Source: CAZAGD01 sp049699975 (lineage in GTDB: Bacteria > Desulfobacterota > SM23-61). From it: a DNA stretch of 35,598 nucleotides. This document shows positions 14,870 to 23,852 of the stretch, in pieces. A program made the position numbers and the translations under genes. The stretch lies in the NCBI GenBank assembly GCA_049699975.1, contig JBNAWB010000008.1, positions 1-35,598 of the forward strand, written 5' to 3'. Each line of letters begins with the position of its first letter. Positions within the stretch are counted from its first letter, which is position 1. Below the pieces are notes generated by a model that saw nothing but the letters and a program-made list of their open reading frames with translations, was not told the DNA's origin and did not search any database.

Positions 14870-15682
14870 TCAAATGCTTATGGGCCAAAACCGCCCTTTT
14901 TTCTTTATAATTTTTAAAGAGATTCCGTATAAATCTGCTAGTATTTCGGCTTTAATTATATCTTCTGTCTTTCCCCGGGCGATAATTTGCCCATCTTTGA
15001 TAATTAAAGTCTTTTTAAAAATGGGCATTATCTCTTCGATGTGGTGAGTTACATAAATTAAACTAGGGGCATTCTTTTGGGCCCCCAGCATTTGTAAGGT
15101 CTTAAGGAAAGTCTCTCTCGCCCCCGGATCTAAACCCACACATGGCTCATCACAGATAATCAGATAAGGTTTGGCCATCCTGGCTCGGGCAATGAGAACC
15201 TTTTGCTGTTCTCCTTGGGAAAGAGAGCCAAATTTCTTATATAATAAATGGGCGCAGTCAAGCTCTGCTAAATAATGTTTGGCCATTTCATAATCCAGCT
15301 TTCCTAAATCCTCCCCCCGAAATTTTACCAAGCCCACTTGGGCGAACTTTCCCGAAAGCACAGTCTCTAACACTTCCTCCTGGGGAGGAATATTGGCAAA
15401 TAAATACGAAGTAACCCAGCCAATGCTCTTACGTAATTCCCTCAGATCAAGCAGGGATTGACCAAGGCGCTTAATACTACCGCCGGCATTTGGCCAAAGG
15501 TAACCGCAGATTATCTTGAGTAAGGTAGTTTTCCCAGCCCCATTGGGGCCAAGGATAACCCAATGCTCTCCCGGAGCAACTTGCCATGAAATTTTATCGA
15601 GAATTTTCTGGCCGTTAAGAGCATAGGAAACTTGACAAAGTTCTAATGCAGGTATAGTCATATACTTTATATCTCTCTCCAT
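14870..15682 (-). CDS. ABC transporter ATP-binding protein
   Basis: This is a 270-residue soluble ATPase of the ABC class. Walker A is GPNGAGKTT (45-53), the signature LSQGEQQ (154-160), Walker B LIICDE (174-179) and the switch histidine lies in YVTHHIEE. There is no adjacent permease or binding protein, so the transported substrate is unknown. The overall look resembles stand-alone YlmA/ModF-like ATPases, which is a weak comparison. The frame begins at ATG 15682, overlapping the end of hisD by 16 bases. A second ATG at 15661, five bases after the hisD stop, gives MTIPALELCQ and fits family N-termini better, with GAGAG upstream. Either start is possible. Confidence 0.85.
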   Translation of the reverse strand: MERDIKYMTIPALELCQVSYALNGQKILDKISWQVAPGEHWVILGPNGAGKTTLLKIICGYLWPNAGGSIKRLGQSLLDLRELRKSIGWVTSYLFANIPPQEEVLETVLSGKFAQVGLVKFRGEDLGKLDYEMAKHYLAELDCAHLLYKKFGSLSQGEQQKVLIARARMAKPYLIICDEPCVGLDPGARETFLKTLQMLGAQKNAPSLIYVTHHIEEIMPIFKKTLIIKDGQIIARGKTEDIIKAEILADLYGISLKIIKKKGRFWPISI

Positions 15683-16968
15683 TTTTCAATTCTCAAGCTG
15701 ATAGCCTGTCCATGACCGTGGAGGCCTTCCATTGCCGCCAAGGTTCTGGCCGGAGACGATAAAATTTTTAGTCCAGCCGGGGAGAGGCAGATTAGATTCG
15801 ATCTTTTTTGAAAATCATAAACCCCTAAGGGAGAGGAGAAGCGAGCTGTCCCGCCAGTGGGCAGAACATGATTAGGTCCCGCCACATAATCTCCAATAGC
15901 TTCTGGGGAAGCATGGCCCAAAAAGATAGAACCCGCATGCTTAATCTGTTTAACCAGCCGGAAAGGATCAGCGACAGCCAATTCTAAATGCTCAGGAGCT
16001 ATTTCATTGCAAATCTTTACCGCCTCCACCGCAGACTTTACCACCAAAATAGCTCCCCATTTCTTCAAGGACGCCGCGGCAATTTCTCTCCGCGGCAAAT
16101 TAGAAAGTTGCTGGTCAATTTGGCGGCAGACTTCCTCCGCGAAAGCGCGGGAAAAACAAATCAGGAAAGCGCGAGCCTGAGGATCATGTTCTGCTTGAGA
16201 AAGAAGATCAGCAGCAATGAAAGAAGGATTCCCTTGGCCATCGGCAATGATTAGAATTTCACTAGGTCCAGCAATAGAATCAATAGCTACTTCCGTCGCC
16301 ACCAATTTTTTAGCCATAGCCACATAAATATTGCCCGGGCCAACTATCTTATCTACATGTGGAACTAACTTAGTCCCGTAAGCCAAAGCGCCTATAGCCT
16401 GCGCTCCTCCTAACTTAAATATTTTTTTTACTCCGCCAATGGCCGCGGCCGCCAGCACAGCTGGATTTATCTTTCCCTTATGCGCAGGAGTAGTCATGAT
16501 TATCTGGGACACCCCAGCTATTTGGGCTGGAATTGCATTCATCAAAACGCTCGAAGGATAAGCAGCTTTTCCGCCAGGCACATAGATCCCCACTCGCTCC
16601 AAGGGATGAATTATCTCTCCCAATATGCTGCCGTTATCCTCAGCAAAGAACCAAGTTTCTTTTTTCTGGAGGGCATGAAATTGGGTAATTCTTTCGGCGG
16701 CAAATTCCAAAGTCCGCACTTCTTCACGTTTTAAGCTTTTAAAAGCATCTTTTATTTCAGGCCGGGAGACTAAAATATTCTCCTTGGTAGCAGGCCATTG
16801 GTCGAAAAAACGCGTCAACTTTATAAGGGCCTGGTCACCCCCCTCCTTTACCTGCTTTAAAATTATTTTAGTTTGCCGCTCTACTTTTTTTTCTGCGGCG
16901 ACCCTTTTAGTAACTAAAAGCTTTAAATATTGGGCAAAGCCTTTTTGACCAGAAATTAATATGCGCAT
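15667..16968 (-). CDS. hisD: Histidinol dehydrogenase
   Basis: HisD carries out the last two steps of histidine synthesis, oxidising L-histidinol to L-histidine with two NAD+ and a zinc ion. The 433 residues contain ERVGIYVPGGKAAYPSSVLM, KIVGPGNIYVAMAKK, the SIAGPSEILIIAD stretch and the zinc/catalytic motifs LLSQAEHDPQA, NEIAPEHLEL and GPNHVLPTGG. GLHGHG is near the C-terminus. All expected histidines are present and the length is typical. AAGGA at the end of murA lies eight bases before the ATG, and the murA stop is only four bases upstream, so the genes are coupled. The other his genes are not here, meaning histidine synthesis is dispersed. Confidence 0.96.
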   Translation of the reverse strand: MRILISGQKGFAQYLKLLVTKRVAAEKKVERQTKIILKQVKEGGDQALIKLTRFFDQWPATKENILVSRPEIKDAFKSLKREEVRTLEFAAERITQFHALQKKETWFFAEDNGSILGEIIHPLERVGIYVPGGKAAYPSSVLMNAIPAQIAGVSQIIMTTPAHKGKINPAVLAAAAIGGVKKIFKLGGAQAIGALAYGTKLVPHVDKIVGPGNIYVAMAKKLVATEVAIDSIAGPSEILIIADGQGNPSFIAADLLSQAEHDPQARAFLICFSRAFAEEVCRQIDQQLSNLPRREIAAASLKKWGAILVVKSAVEAVKICNEIAPEHLELAVADPFRLVKQIKHAGSIFLGHASPEAIGDYVAGPNHVLPTGGTARFSSPLGVYDFQKRSNLICLSPAGLKILSSPARTLAAMEGLHGHGQAISLRIEKWREI

Positions 16969-16972
16969 AATC

Positions 16973-18226
16973 TCATTCCTTGGCGCGCGTGATCTTAGCT
17001 CCTAACCGCGCTAATTTTTCGTCTAACTTTTCGTAACCCCGATCTAAATGATAAATGCGCGAGACTTCCGTTACGCCTTCAGCCGCCAAACCGGCCAGGA
17101 CTAAAGAGGCGCTGGCGCGCAAATCGGTGGCCATTACTGGTGCTCCTGTTAAATTGGGTAACCCGCGCACGATTGCATTCGGCCCTTCGATGCGGATATC
17201 AGCCCCCATTCTTCTAAGCTCGCTCACATGCATGAAACGATTCTCAAATATAGTTTCGGTAATTACGGAGAGCCCATTCGCCAAGCACATTAAAGCCATG
17301 ATCTGAGCTTGCATGTCTGTAGGGAAACCTGGATAAGGCATAGTTTTAACGTCAACCGATTTAATATTTACGGGGCCAATCACTCTTATCCCGCTTCCTT
17401 CATCATAAATTTCTAACCCGGCTTCGCGCAGTTTAGTAACTACAGCTTCCATATGACCTAAATGGCAATGCAAAAGTTTTATATTACCCTGAGTAATTCC
17501 CGCAGCCACCATGAGGGTTCCTGCTTCTATGCGATCGGGCATAATGGTGTGTCTAAAAGGCTGCAATTCTTTAACTCCCTCGATGACCAGCACATCAGTT
17601 CCTAACCCTTGAATTTTTGCCCCCATTTTATTTAAAACTATTCCTAATTCGGCTACCTCTGGCTCCCGGGCGGCATTTTCTATCACAGTCCTCCCTTCTG
17701 CCAAAGTAGCAGCCATCATGATATTCTCGGTTCCGGTTACGGTGGGAATATCAAAATAAATTTTAGCTCCTTGAAGGCGATCGGCCCATGCTTCCACGTA
17801 CCCATGCTTAATTTCTATTTTTGCTCCTAAGGCCGCTAAACCTTTTAAGTGCAGATCTATGGGGCGGGCCCCAATGGCACATCCCCCAGGGAGGGAAACG
17901 CGAGCCCTTTTCCATTTAGCTACCAGCGGTCCCAAAACTAAGACCGAGGCGCGCATGGTCTTTACTAATTCATAAGGAGCTTCATAAGAATGCACTCCCG
18001 TAGCATCCAGATGGACTAGGCCACTCGTGCCTGCTATTTTTACACCCATACCTTGCAAAAGTTTGGAAATAGTTGAGATATCAGCCAAAGCAGGCACGTT
18101 TTCCAAAGTATTCCTGCCCTCTACTAAGAGGGTGGCAGCAAAAAGAGGTAAAGCTGAATTCTTCGCCCCACTCACGGCCACTTCCCCTACTAACCGATGG
18201 CCACCTTCTATAATCATCTTCTCCAC
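16973..18226 (-). CDS. murA: UDP-N-acetylglucosamine 1-carboxyvinyltransferase
   Basis: MurA transfers enolpyruvate from PEP to UDP-GlcNAc, the first committed step of peptidoglycan synthesis in the cytoplasm. In 417 residues the substrate-binding KN pair is at 22-23 (SGAKNSALPL). The active-site loop SLPGGCAIGARP carries Cys116, the residue modified by fosfomycin, so a cysteine-to-aspartate resistance form is excluded. The start is GTG at 18226, preceded by AGGAG at a seven-base spacing; ATG at 18217 is in frame but too far from it. Twelve bases separate it from prmC, and hisD follows after four bases, so it lies inside a tight operon. Confidence 0.96.
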   Translation of the reverse strand: MEKMIIEGGHRLVGEVAVSGAKNSALPLFAATLLVEGRNTLENVPALADISTISKLLQGMGVKIAGTSGLVHLDATGVHSYEAPYELVKTMRASVLVLGPLVAKWKRARVSLPGGCAIGARPIDLHLKGLAALGAKIEIKHGYVEAWADRLQGAKIYFDIPTVTGTENIMMAATLAEGRTVIENAAREPEVAELGIVLNKMGAKIQGLGTDVLVIEGVKELQPFRHTIMPDRIEAGTLMVAAGITQGNIKLLHCHLGHMEAVVTKLREAGLEIYDEGSGIRVIGPVNIKSVDVKTMPYPGFPTDMQAQIMALMCLANGLSVITETIFENRFMHVSELRRMGADIRIEGPNAIVRGLPNLTGAPVMATDLRASASLVLAGLAAEGVTEVSRIYHLDRGYEKLDEKLARLGAKITRAKE

Positions 18227-18238
18227 TGTCCCTCTCCT

Positions 18239-19114
18239 TTATCTTACTCTACTTACTTTAAATACTCTGTTAACACCTGCTAAATCTTTTACAAAAGTAC
18301 CCGGACTTAAATCAACCATTTCGCCCGCGATTTTTTTAATTTCCTCTTCTTGTCCTACTCCGATCTCCGTCAGAAACCATCCCTGAGGGCGAAGAAATTT
18401 GCCTACTTGGGGGAGTAAGCGCCGGAAAAAATCCAAACCATCTTCTCCTCCATCCCAGGCCAGAGGGGGTTCAAAATGGCGTACTTCCGGAGGAAGAGAG
18501 GTAAGATGCCGCCGGGGAATATAAGGCGGATTAGCCACGATGAGATCATAAGGCCCCCTTAGAGAAGGGAATAGATCTGCTTGCTTAAAATCAATGCGGC
18601 CAGCAACTCCGTGAGCAGCCGCATTTTCCCGAGCTACCTCTAACGCTTTGGCAGATATCTCTGTGGCTTCCAAATATGCTGTGGGTAACTCTTTGGCTAA
18701 AGCGATCACTATGGCCCCGCTCCCTGTACCTATATCTAAGATCTTAAGAGGGTTATTATGATCACTTTCCCTGGTAGCTATTTTTAAGGCCTCTTCTACC
18801 AGCATCTCTGTTTCCGGCCGGGGGATAAATACATCTGGCGTAACTTTAAAAGACATGGACCAAAATTCCTTCTTACCTATTATATAAGCCAGAGGCTCCC
18901 TTTTTAATCGCCTACTTACCATTTCTTTGAAAGAATTTAATTCGGTAGAGGTGAGCGGTTGGTCATAATGAATATACAGCCCGACCCGATCCATACCCAA
19001 ATTCTCCGCCAAGAGCACTTCTGCTTCTAAGCGGGCACAAGGAATGCCCTCTTTCTTAAATCTTTCTTCTGTCCAGCGAATAATTTTTAGGATCGTCCAA
19101 GGAAGGGAAGGCAA
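18239..19114 (-). CDS. prmC: Peptide chain release factor N5-glutamine methyltransferase
   Basis: PrmC methylates the glutamine of the GGQ motif in release factors RF1 and RF2, improving termination. The protein has an N-terminal helical domain, then the SAM-binding DIGTGSG (127-133) and the catalytic NPPY (195-198), which binds the substrate glutamine. The reading frame is open to a TTG at 19180 (ATG at 19177), inside prfA. I prefer the TTG at 19114 because AAGGA lies nine bases upstream, it starts after the prfA stop, and it gives a normal 291 residues. The longer version would be 313. Its substrate gene prfA is immediately upstream, the usual pairing. Confidence 0.93.
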   Translation of the reverse strand: MPSLPWTILKIIRWTEERFKKEGIPCARLEAEVLLAENLGMDRVGLYIHYDQPLTSTELNSFKEMVSRRLKREPLAYIIGKKEFWSMSFKVTPDVFIPRPETEMLVEEALKIATRESDHNNPLKILDIGTGSGAIVIALAKELPTAYLEATEISAKALEVARENAAAHGVAGRIDFKQADLFPSLRGPYDLIVANPPYIPRRHLTSLPPEVRHFEPPLAWDGGEDGLDFFRRLLPQVGKFLRPQGWFLTEIGVGQEEEIKKIAGEMVDLSPGTFVKDLAGVNRVFKVSRVR

Positions 19115-19130
19115 TTCTTTGTTTTCCTTT

Positions 19131-20216
19131 TTAGCGGGACTTAAGAGCCTCGGCTTGGAAATGAGTATGCAGGGCATCAAGTAATTCGTTCAGATCTCCT
19201 TCCAAAATACTATCTAAGCGATGTAAAGTAAGCCCCAAGCGGTGGTCAGTAACTCGGTTTTGCGGAAAATTATAAGTACGGATTCGTTCGCTACGGTCTC
19301 CTGTACCAACTTGACTTTTTCTTTCTTCAGAGATCTGCGCGCGTTGTTCCTCCATCATCTTGTCCCAGAGACGGGCGCGGAGAACTTTCAACGCCTTAGC
19401 TTTATTTTTATGTTGGGATTTTTCATCTTGGCAGGAAACAACTATTCCCGTGGGGAGATGAGTGATGCGCACAGCAGAATCTGTAGTATTCACACTTTGT
19501 CCCCCCGGACCTGAGGATCGGAAAACATCAATCCGTAAATCATTCGGGTTAATTTCCACTTCCACTTCATCGGCTTCGGGCAAGATGGCCACGGTCACGG
19601 CTGAAGTATGAATCCGTCCCGATGACTCAGTAATAGGTACGCGCTGAACTCGATGCACGCCACTCTCGTATTTTAAGCGGCTATACACCCCTTTCCCCTC
19701 GATAAGAGCTATTATTTCTTTAAAACCACCGAGTCCTGTAGGATTTTGACTAACCACTTCCACCCGCCAGCGATTCATCTCCGCAAATTTGGCATACATA
19801 CGAAAAAGGTCGGCCGCAAAGAGGGCTGCCTCTTCCCCACCAGTTCCTGCCCGAATCTCTAAAAATATATTCTTTTCATCCCGTGGATCTCGAGGCAAGA
19901 GAAGAATCTTTATTTCCTTTTCTAAATTAGCCAATTTCTCTTTTAAACTCTGCAATTCAGCCCTGGCCAATTCTTTCATCTCTTCTTCCTCAGTCTCGGC
20001 CAGCAGCTTTTGGCTTTCTGAAATTTCCTCTTTTACTTTTTTATATTCCCGATAGGCCTCGACAATTTTAGAGATTCCTGCCTTTTCGCGAGCATATTTC
20101 TGCATCTCTTTCGGGTTATTCAAAATTTTAGGGTCAAAAAGAAGTTTCTCCAGCTCTATATAACGATCCTCTACTTCCTGAAGCTTTTGAAACATTTGGT
20201 CGAGAATCTGAGCCAT
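19131..20216 (-). CDS. prfA: Peptide chain release factor 1
   Basis: RF1 recognises UAA and UAG stop codons in the ribosomal A site and triggers peptide release. The 361 residues carry an N-terminal helical domain, the GGQ catalytic motif (238-240, in SSGPGGQSVNTTDSAVR) and the codon-reading tripeptide PIT at 194-196, which fits the PxT form of RF1 rather than the SPF of RF2. The RERIRTYNFPQNRVTDHR-type segment is conserved as SERIRTYNFPQNRVTDHR. The ATG at 20216 lacks an obvious ribosome binding site; ATG at 20195 (MFQKLQEVE) is an alternative close to some family starts. It lies 46 bases after rpmE and upstream of prmC. Confidence 0.96.
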   Translation of the reverse strand: MAQILDQMFQKLQEVEDRYIELEKLLFDPKILNNPKEMQKYAREKAGISKIVEAYREYKKVKEEISESQKLLAETEEEEMKELARAELQSLKEKLANLEKEIKILLLPRDPRDEKNIFLEIRAGTGGEEAALFAADLFRMYAKFAEMNRWRVEVVSQNPTGLGGFKEIIALIEGKGVYSRLKYESGVHRVQRVPITESSGRIHTSAVTVAILPEADEVEVEINPNDLRIDVFRSSGPGGQSVNTTDSAVRITHLPTGIVVSCQDEKSQHKNKAKALKVLRARLWDKMMEEQRAQISEERKSQVGTGDRSERIRTYNFPQNRVTDHRLGLTLHRLDSILEGDLNELLDALHTHFQAEALKSR

Positions 20217-20262
20217 AAGTATATATTATTTTAAAGTTTTAAATTCCAAGGATTTTTTATTC

Positions 20263-20463
20263 TTATTTAAGCCCGTATTTTCTCTGGAAGCGTTCCACTC
20301 TTCCTGCAGAATCTATAAGTTTCTGTTTACCAGTAAAAAAAGGGTGGCAGCGCGAGCAGATTTCTACAGAAATTTCTTTTTTGATTGATCGGGTGCGAAT
20401 CTCGTTGCCACAAGCACATTTAATTACCGCATCAACAAATTGGGGATGAATACCCTTTTTCAT
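20263..20463 (-). CDS. rpmE: 50S ribosomal protein L31, zinc-binding form
   Basis: This is a 66-residue ribosomal large-subunit protein that bridges to the small subunit. It begins MKKGIHPQF and contains the zinc ligands C16 and C18 and, in CSRCHPF, C36 and C39, so it is the C+ type rather than the zinc-independent paralogue. GKQKLIDSAGRVERFQRKY completes the signature. AGGAGG stands ten bases before the ATG, inside the 50-base gap after rho. A C+ L31 usually implies that zinc is normally sufficient, and many genomes keep a C- copy elsewhere; none is visible here. Confidence 0.97.
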   Translation of the reverse strand: MKKGIHPQFVDAVIKCACGNEIRTRSIKKEISVEICSRCHPFFTGKQKLIDSAGRVERFQRKYGLK

Positions 20464-20513
20464 TTGTCTTTTCCTCCTATGGATAGATTAACTTTTTATT
20501 TATTTTTGTTGCC

Positions 20514-21764
20514 TCAACGGCTCATAGAGTCTAAAAACTCCGCATTATTCTTAGTACCCTTCATTTTATCCAAAAGGAATTCCATAGCATCTATTGAATT
20601 AAGGGGCTGCAGCAATTTGCGCAAAATCCAAACTCTATTCAATTCATAAGGAGTTAAAAGTAACTCTTCTTTCCTGGTTCCGGATTTATTAATATCGATG
20701 GCGGGAAAGATACGGCGATCAGCCAATTTCCGATCTAAGACAATTTCCATATTTCCAGTTCCCTTAAATTCTTCAAAGATAACTTCATCCATCCTACTCC
20801 CTGTATCAATAAGGGCCGTGGCAATAATAGTTAAGCTGCCCCCTTCTTCGACATTACGCGCTGCCCCAAAGAATCGTTTAGGTTTGTGCAAAGCATTAGA
20901 GTCCACTCCGCCCGAGAGAATTTTTCCACTGGGAGGGACTACGGCATTATAGGCCCGGGCTAACCTAGTTATACTATCTAAAAGGATGATCACGTCTTTT
21001 TGATGTTCAACTAAGCGTTTGGCCTTTTCCAGAACCATCTCGGCAACCTGCACGTGGCGTTGAGCTGGTTCATCAAAAGTGGAGCTAATTACCTCTCCTT
21101 TAACTGAGCGCTGCATATCGGTGACTTCTTCCGGCCGTTCATCAATCAAGAGAACAATCAAGATCATTTCTTTATGATTAGCCGTGATGCTATTAGCTAT
21201 GGCTTGGAGAATCATGGTCTTTCCAGCTCGGGGGGGGCTGACAATCAAACCCCTTTGGCCTTTTCCGATGGGGGTTAAGAGGTCCATGATCCGCATGGAC
21301 ATGTTGTTTTCGCCGGGCACTTCTAACTTAATCCTCTCATCCGGATAAAGAGGGGTAAGGTTGTCAAATAGAATTTTTTCGCGGGCTAAATCCGGTTCTT
21401 CATAGTTCACGGCTTCTACTTTAAGGAGGGCAAAATACCTTTCTCCTTCTTTGGGTGGACGAATTTGTCCGGCTATGGTATCGCCAGTTCTGAGATTAAA
21501 ACGGCGGATTTGGGAAGGAGAAACATATATATCATCGGGACCTGGCAAATAATTAAAATCTGGGGAGCGTAAGAAGCCGAAGCCATCAGGAAGAATCTCC
21601 AATACGCCCTCTCCATAAATTAGCCCGTTTTTCTCAGTCTGCGCCTGCAGAATGGCAAAGATAAGGTCCTGCTTGCGCATACTGCTGGCCCCTTCTACGT
21701 TCAATTCCCTGGCTAATTTATTAAGTTCGCTAATTTTTTTCTCTTTTAACTCAACAATATTCAT
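20514..21764 (-). CDS. rho: Transcription termination factor Rho
   Basis: Rho is the hexameric RNA helicase that ends transcription of untranslated RNA. The 416 residues show the N-terminal helical and cold-shock RNA-binding parts (GFGFLRSPDFNYLPGPDDIYVS, 61-82). The ATPase core has Walker A SPPRAGKT (176-183), the Walker B-type ILLDSITRLARAYN, and the Q- and R-loop segments of the family. The frame extends to GTG 21770, but that overlaps the ribosome binding site. ATG 21764, with AAGGAG five bases upstream, is the likely start. A strong promoter and a leader of about 260 nt precede it, suggesting autogenous control as known for rho in other bacteria. rpmE, prfA and prmC follow. Confidence 0.97.
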   Translation of the reverse strand: MNIVELKEKKISELNKLARELNVEGASSMRKQDLIFAILQAQTEKNGLIYGEGVLEILPDGFGFLRSPDFNYLPGPDDIYVSPSQIRRFNLRTGDTIAGQIRPPKEGERYFALLKVEAVNYEEPDLAREKILFDNLTPLYPDERIKLEVPGENNMSMRIMDLLTPIGKGQRGLIVSPPRAGKTMILQAIANSITANHKEMILIVLLIDERPEEVTDMQRSVKGEVISSTFDEPAQRHVQVAEMVLEKAKRLVEHQKDVIILLDSITRLARAYNAVVPPSGKILSGGVDSNALHKPKRFFGAARNVEEGGSLTIIATALIDTGSRMDEVIFEEFKGTGNMEIVLDRKLADRRIFPAIDINKSGTRKEELLLTPYELNRVWILRKLLQPLNSIDAMEFLLDKMKGTKNNAEFLDSMSR

Positions 21765-22117
21765 TGCCACTCCTTAAGTATTTAATTATAACCCTACTTT
21801 TCCAAAAAAGTGGGCTGCGCTCCTCAGGCTTTCTTAAAATTTTAGGTCGAGCGGGGGATTATTTCTGGGTTCAAATAATATTTCCATTGACTTGTAAATT
21901 AAACTCTATTTTTAGCTCCTCATGAACATGAAGAACCTTGATTGATTTCCTGAAAGGAGTTAATTCGGATTAGGTCTCAAGGTAGAATTTCTTGATTATT
22001 ATTGCCGTCCTTTTCGGAAGGATCCATTTTTATTTTAAATATTACCTTTTTCCTTGTCAAGAATTTTTTACCCCGCTGCATAATACCTGTTATTTTTCTC
22101 TTCTGCTTAGCAGATTT
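21765..22117 (-). promoter_or_regulatory. rho promoter and long leader (353-base gene-free stretch)
   Basis: On the minus strand the -35 TTGACA (22055-22060) and -10 TAAAAT (22032-22037) are spaced by 17 bases, a strong sigma-70-type promoter starting near 22025. The leader to the rho ATG is about 260 nt with no ORF. Near its 5' end AAGGA and TCCTT segments (about 22008-22022) can pair. Near its 3' end CCC-ACTTTT pairs with AAAAGT-A-GGG (21792-21814) around a four-base loop, about 28 bases before the start codon. The 40 bases between the promoter and the pgeF stop contain a small TCTGC/GCAGA hairpin. The promoter is seen; regulation is inferred. Confidence 0.7.
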
Positions 22118-22888
22118 TTATTTTTTCAACCCAATAAAATTAATCATTCTCCCTGAATCTTTCCCTTCCCCGCGGTAAGAATAATAATTCTCTACCTCAC
22201 AAGAGGGGCAGGCCCTAAAAGAAAATATATTCTCTTCGTTTATCCCACAAGATTTGATCAACAGCAAATTTGCCTGATAAAGGTCCAATAAAAACTTCCC
22301 ATTTCCTTTGTGTTTGGCAATTCTATCCCATGGGACTTGGGCTTCGGTGAAGGCTTGCTGCACGGGTGCATCTACCTCTAAGCATGAAGAGCAGATACCT
22401 GGGCCAATACCGATTTGCACTTCCTCCACTGCGGACTTAAAAACTTCCTCCATTTTTCTAATAGCTTTGGCCACAACTCCCTTGGCTGTCCCTCTCCATC
22501 CAGCATGAACAATACCCACCGCCTCCTGCCCGGGATCAAAAATCAAGATGGGCAAACAATCTGCAGTAAAAACGGCCAAGGCATATCCTGGAATCCGAGT
22601 TAGCAGAGCATCTCCCTCTCTAAACCACAAATCTTTTAGTCCTTCGCCATTAAAAATCACTACGCCATCTCCATGGACTTGCCGCAACGCCACAATTGGA
22701 TATTCTTTCCCAGCAATTGTTAAGGCCTGGCCAAGCCAGTCTTTTCTTAATTTCCTTCCTTCACTCCTCCTTGTCCCAAACCCATGAAAAATTTTGGGAT
22801 GGTTATTCCATTCTTCGATAATATGATAATTAAATGGCAAATCCCTTTTTTCTAAACAAAAGTAAAAATTTTTATTAAGATAAGTCAT
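22118..22888 (-). CDS. pgeF: PgeF/YfiH-family multicopper-fold protein (peptidoglycan editing or purine nucleoside activity)
   Basis: This 256-residue member of the laccase-domain (DUF152/YfiH) family has been reported to hydrolyse misincorporated residues in peptidoglycan precursors in E. coli and, in other members, to act on adenosine. The zinc-site residues are visible: H72 in LRQVHGDGV, C111 in FTADCLPILIFD and H128 in GIVHAGWRGTAKGV. IGPGICSSCLEVD follows. The ATG overlaps the end of the rluD-type gene by 14 bases, showing translational coupling, a pairing common in bacteria. The family call is secure; which of the reported activities applies here is not. Confidence 0.9.
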   Translation of the reverse strand: MTYLNKNFYFCLEKRDLPFNYHIIEEWNNHPKIFHGFGTRRSEGRKLRKDWLGQALTIAGKEYPIVALRQVHGDGVVIFNGEGLKDLWFREGDALLTRIPGYALAVFTADCLPILIFDPGQEAVGIVHAGWRGTAKGVVAKAIRKMEEVFKSAVEEVQIGIGPGICSSCLEVDAPVQQAFTEAQVPWDRIAKHKGNGKFLLDLYQANLLLIKSCGINEENIFSFRACPSCEVENYYSYRGEGKDSGRMINFIGLKK

Positions 22889-23837
22889 ATTTCTCTAATA
22901 AAGCAATAACCTCCTGAATGTCCGCCGGCAGCGGCGAAGTAAAAATTAATTTTTCTTTAGTTACTGGATGAATAATCCCTAAATAATAGGCGTGCAGGGC
23001 CTGTCGTTTAAGGTTGAGGAGCCCTTTCTTAAGATAAGGCTCGAGGGAGTTTAGCCCTTTTCTACCCCCATACACCGGATCGCCCAAAATAGGATGGCCC
23101 AGCGAAGAAAGTTGGACCCTTATTTGATGGGTTCTTCCCGTAGCCAAAGTAAATTCGACCAGGCTAAAATGACGAAACTGCTTAATCACTTTCCAATAAG
23201 TCTTGGCTTCTCGTCCACGGCGAGGTTTGACCGACATTTTTTTGCGGTCAAGGGGATGCCGGCCTATAAGAGTTGCTATATTACCTTCTGGAGAAATCAA
23301 GCCTAAAACAAGGCCAATATATTTTCTCTCCGCCGCATGAGTTTTAAATTGTTCAGCTAAACCCCGGTGAGTAACCTCATCTTTAGCCACTGCCAAAACC
23401 CCAGAAGTACCTTTATCCAAGCGATGGACGATGCCCGGGCGGAGAATACCGCCAATTCCTGGCAAGTTTGGGTAGTGGTATAAAAGGGCATTTACTAATG
23501 TTCCTGAAAAATTACCAGCTCCGGGATGGACGACCATGCCCGCCGGCTTGTCCACCACTATAAGGTGGTCGTCTTCAAAAATAATTTTTAAAGGAATGGA
23601 TTCGGGAAGGAGCTCCATTTTGCGCGGCGGGGGGAGTTTAACGATTACCAAGTCATTCTCTTGGAGACGCATTCCCGCCTTAGCTTTTTTCCCTTTAACC
23701 TCTATCTGGCCTTCAATAATTAATTTCTTTATCTGCGAACGCGATAAATTTGGATCTTTTTGAGATAGAAAGATATCCAAACGTTTACGCGGATCATTTG
23801 CTTCTACTTTATAAGAAATGACCGATTCCATCGCCAT
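22875..23837 (-). CDS. rluD: RluA-family 23S rRNA pseudouridine synthase (RluD-like)
   Basis: This enzyme isomerises uridines to pseudouridines in 23S rRNA. The 320-residue protein has an N-terminal S4 RNA-binding domain (about 17-60: RLDIFLSQKDPNLSRSQIKK), then the catalytic domain with VDKPAGMVVHPGAGN. The active site is RPGIVHRLDKGTSGVL, with catalytic D141. FTLATGRTHQIRVQLSSLGHPILGDPVYGG completes the signature. The order of motifs and the S4 domain fit RluD (positions 1911/1915/1917) best, but RluC-type activity is possible. ATG 23837 and ATG 23831 are both usable. It is 15 bases downstream of the patatin-like gene and overlaps pgeF. Confidence 0.87.
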   Translation of the reverse strand: MAMESVISYKVEANDPRKRLDIFLSQKDPNLSRSQIKKLIIEGQIEVKGKKAKAGMRLQENDLVIVKLPPPRKMELLPESIPLKIIFEDDHLIVVDKPAGMVVHPGAGNFSGTLVNALLYHYPNLPGIGGILRPGIVHRLDKGTSGVLAVAKDEVTHRGLAEQFKTHAAERKYIGLVLGLISPEGNIATLIGRHPLDRKKMSVKPRRGREAKTYWKVIKQFRHFSLVEFTLATGRTHQIRVQLSSLGHPILGDPVYGGRKGLNSLEPYLKKGLLNLKRQALHAYYLGIIHPVTKEKLIFTSPLPADIQEVIALLEKYDLS

Positions 23838-23852
23838 TTCTTTTACTTTACT

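Noticed and set aside
22096..22117. TCTGC/GCAGA hairpin with T-run as a terminator for pgeF
   Set aside because: The T-run is again on the plus strand; on the transcribed strand the stem is followed by purines and is only five base pairs.
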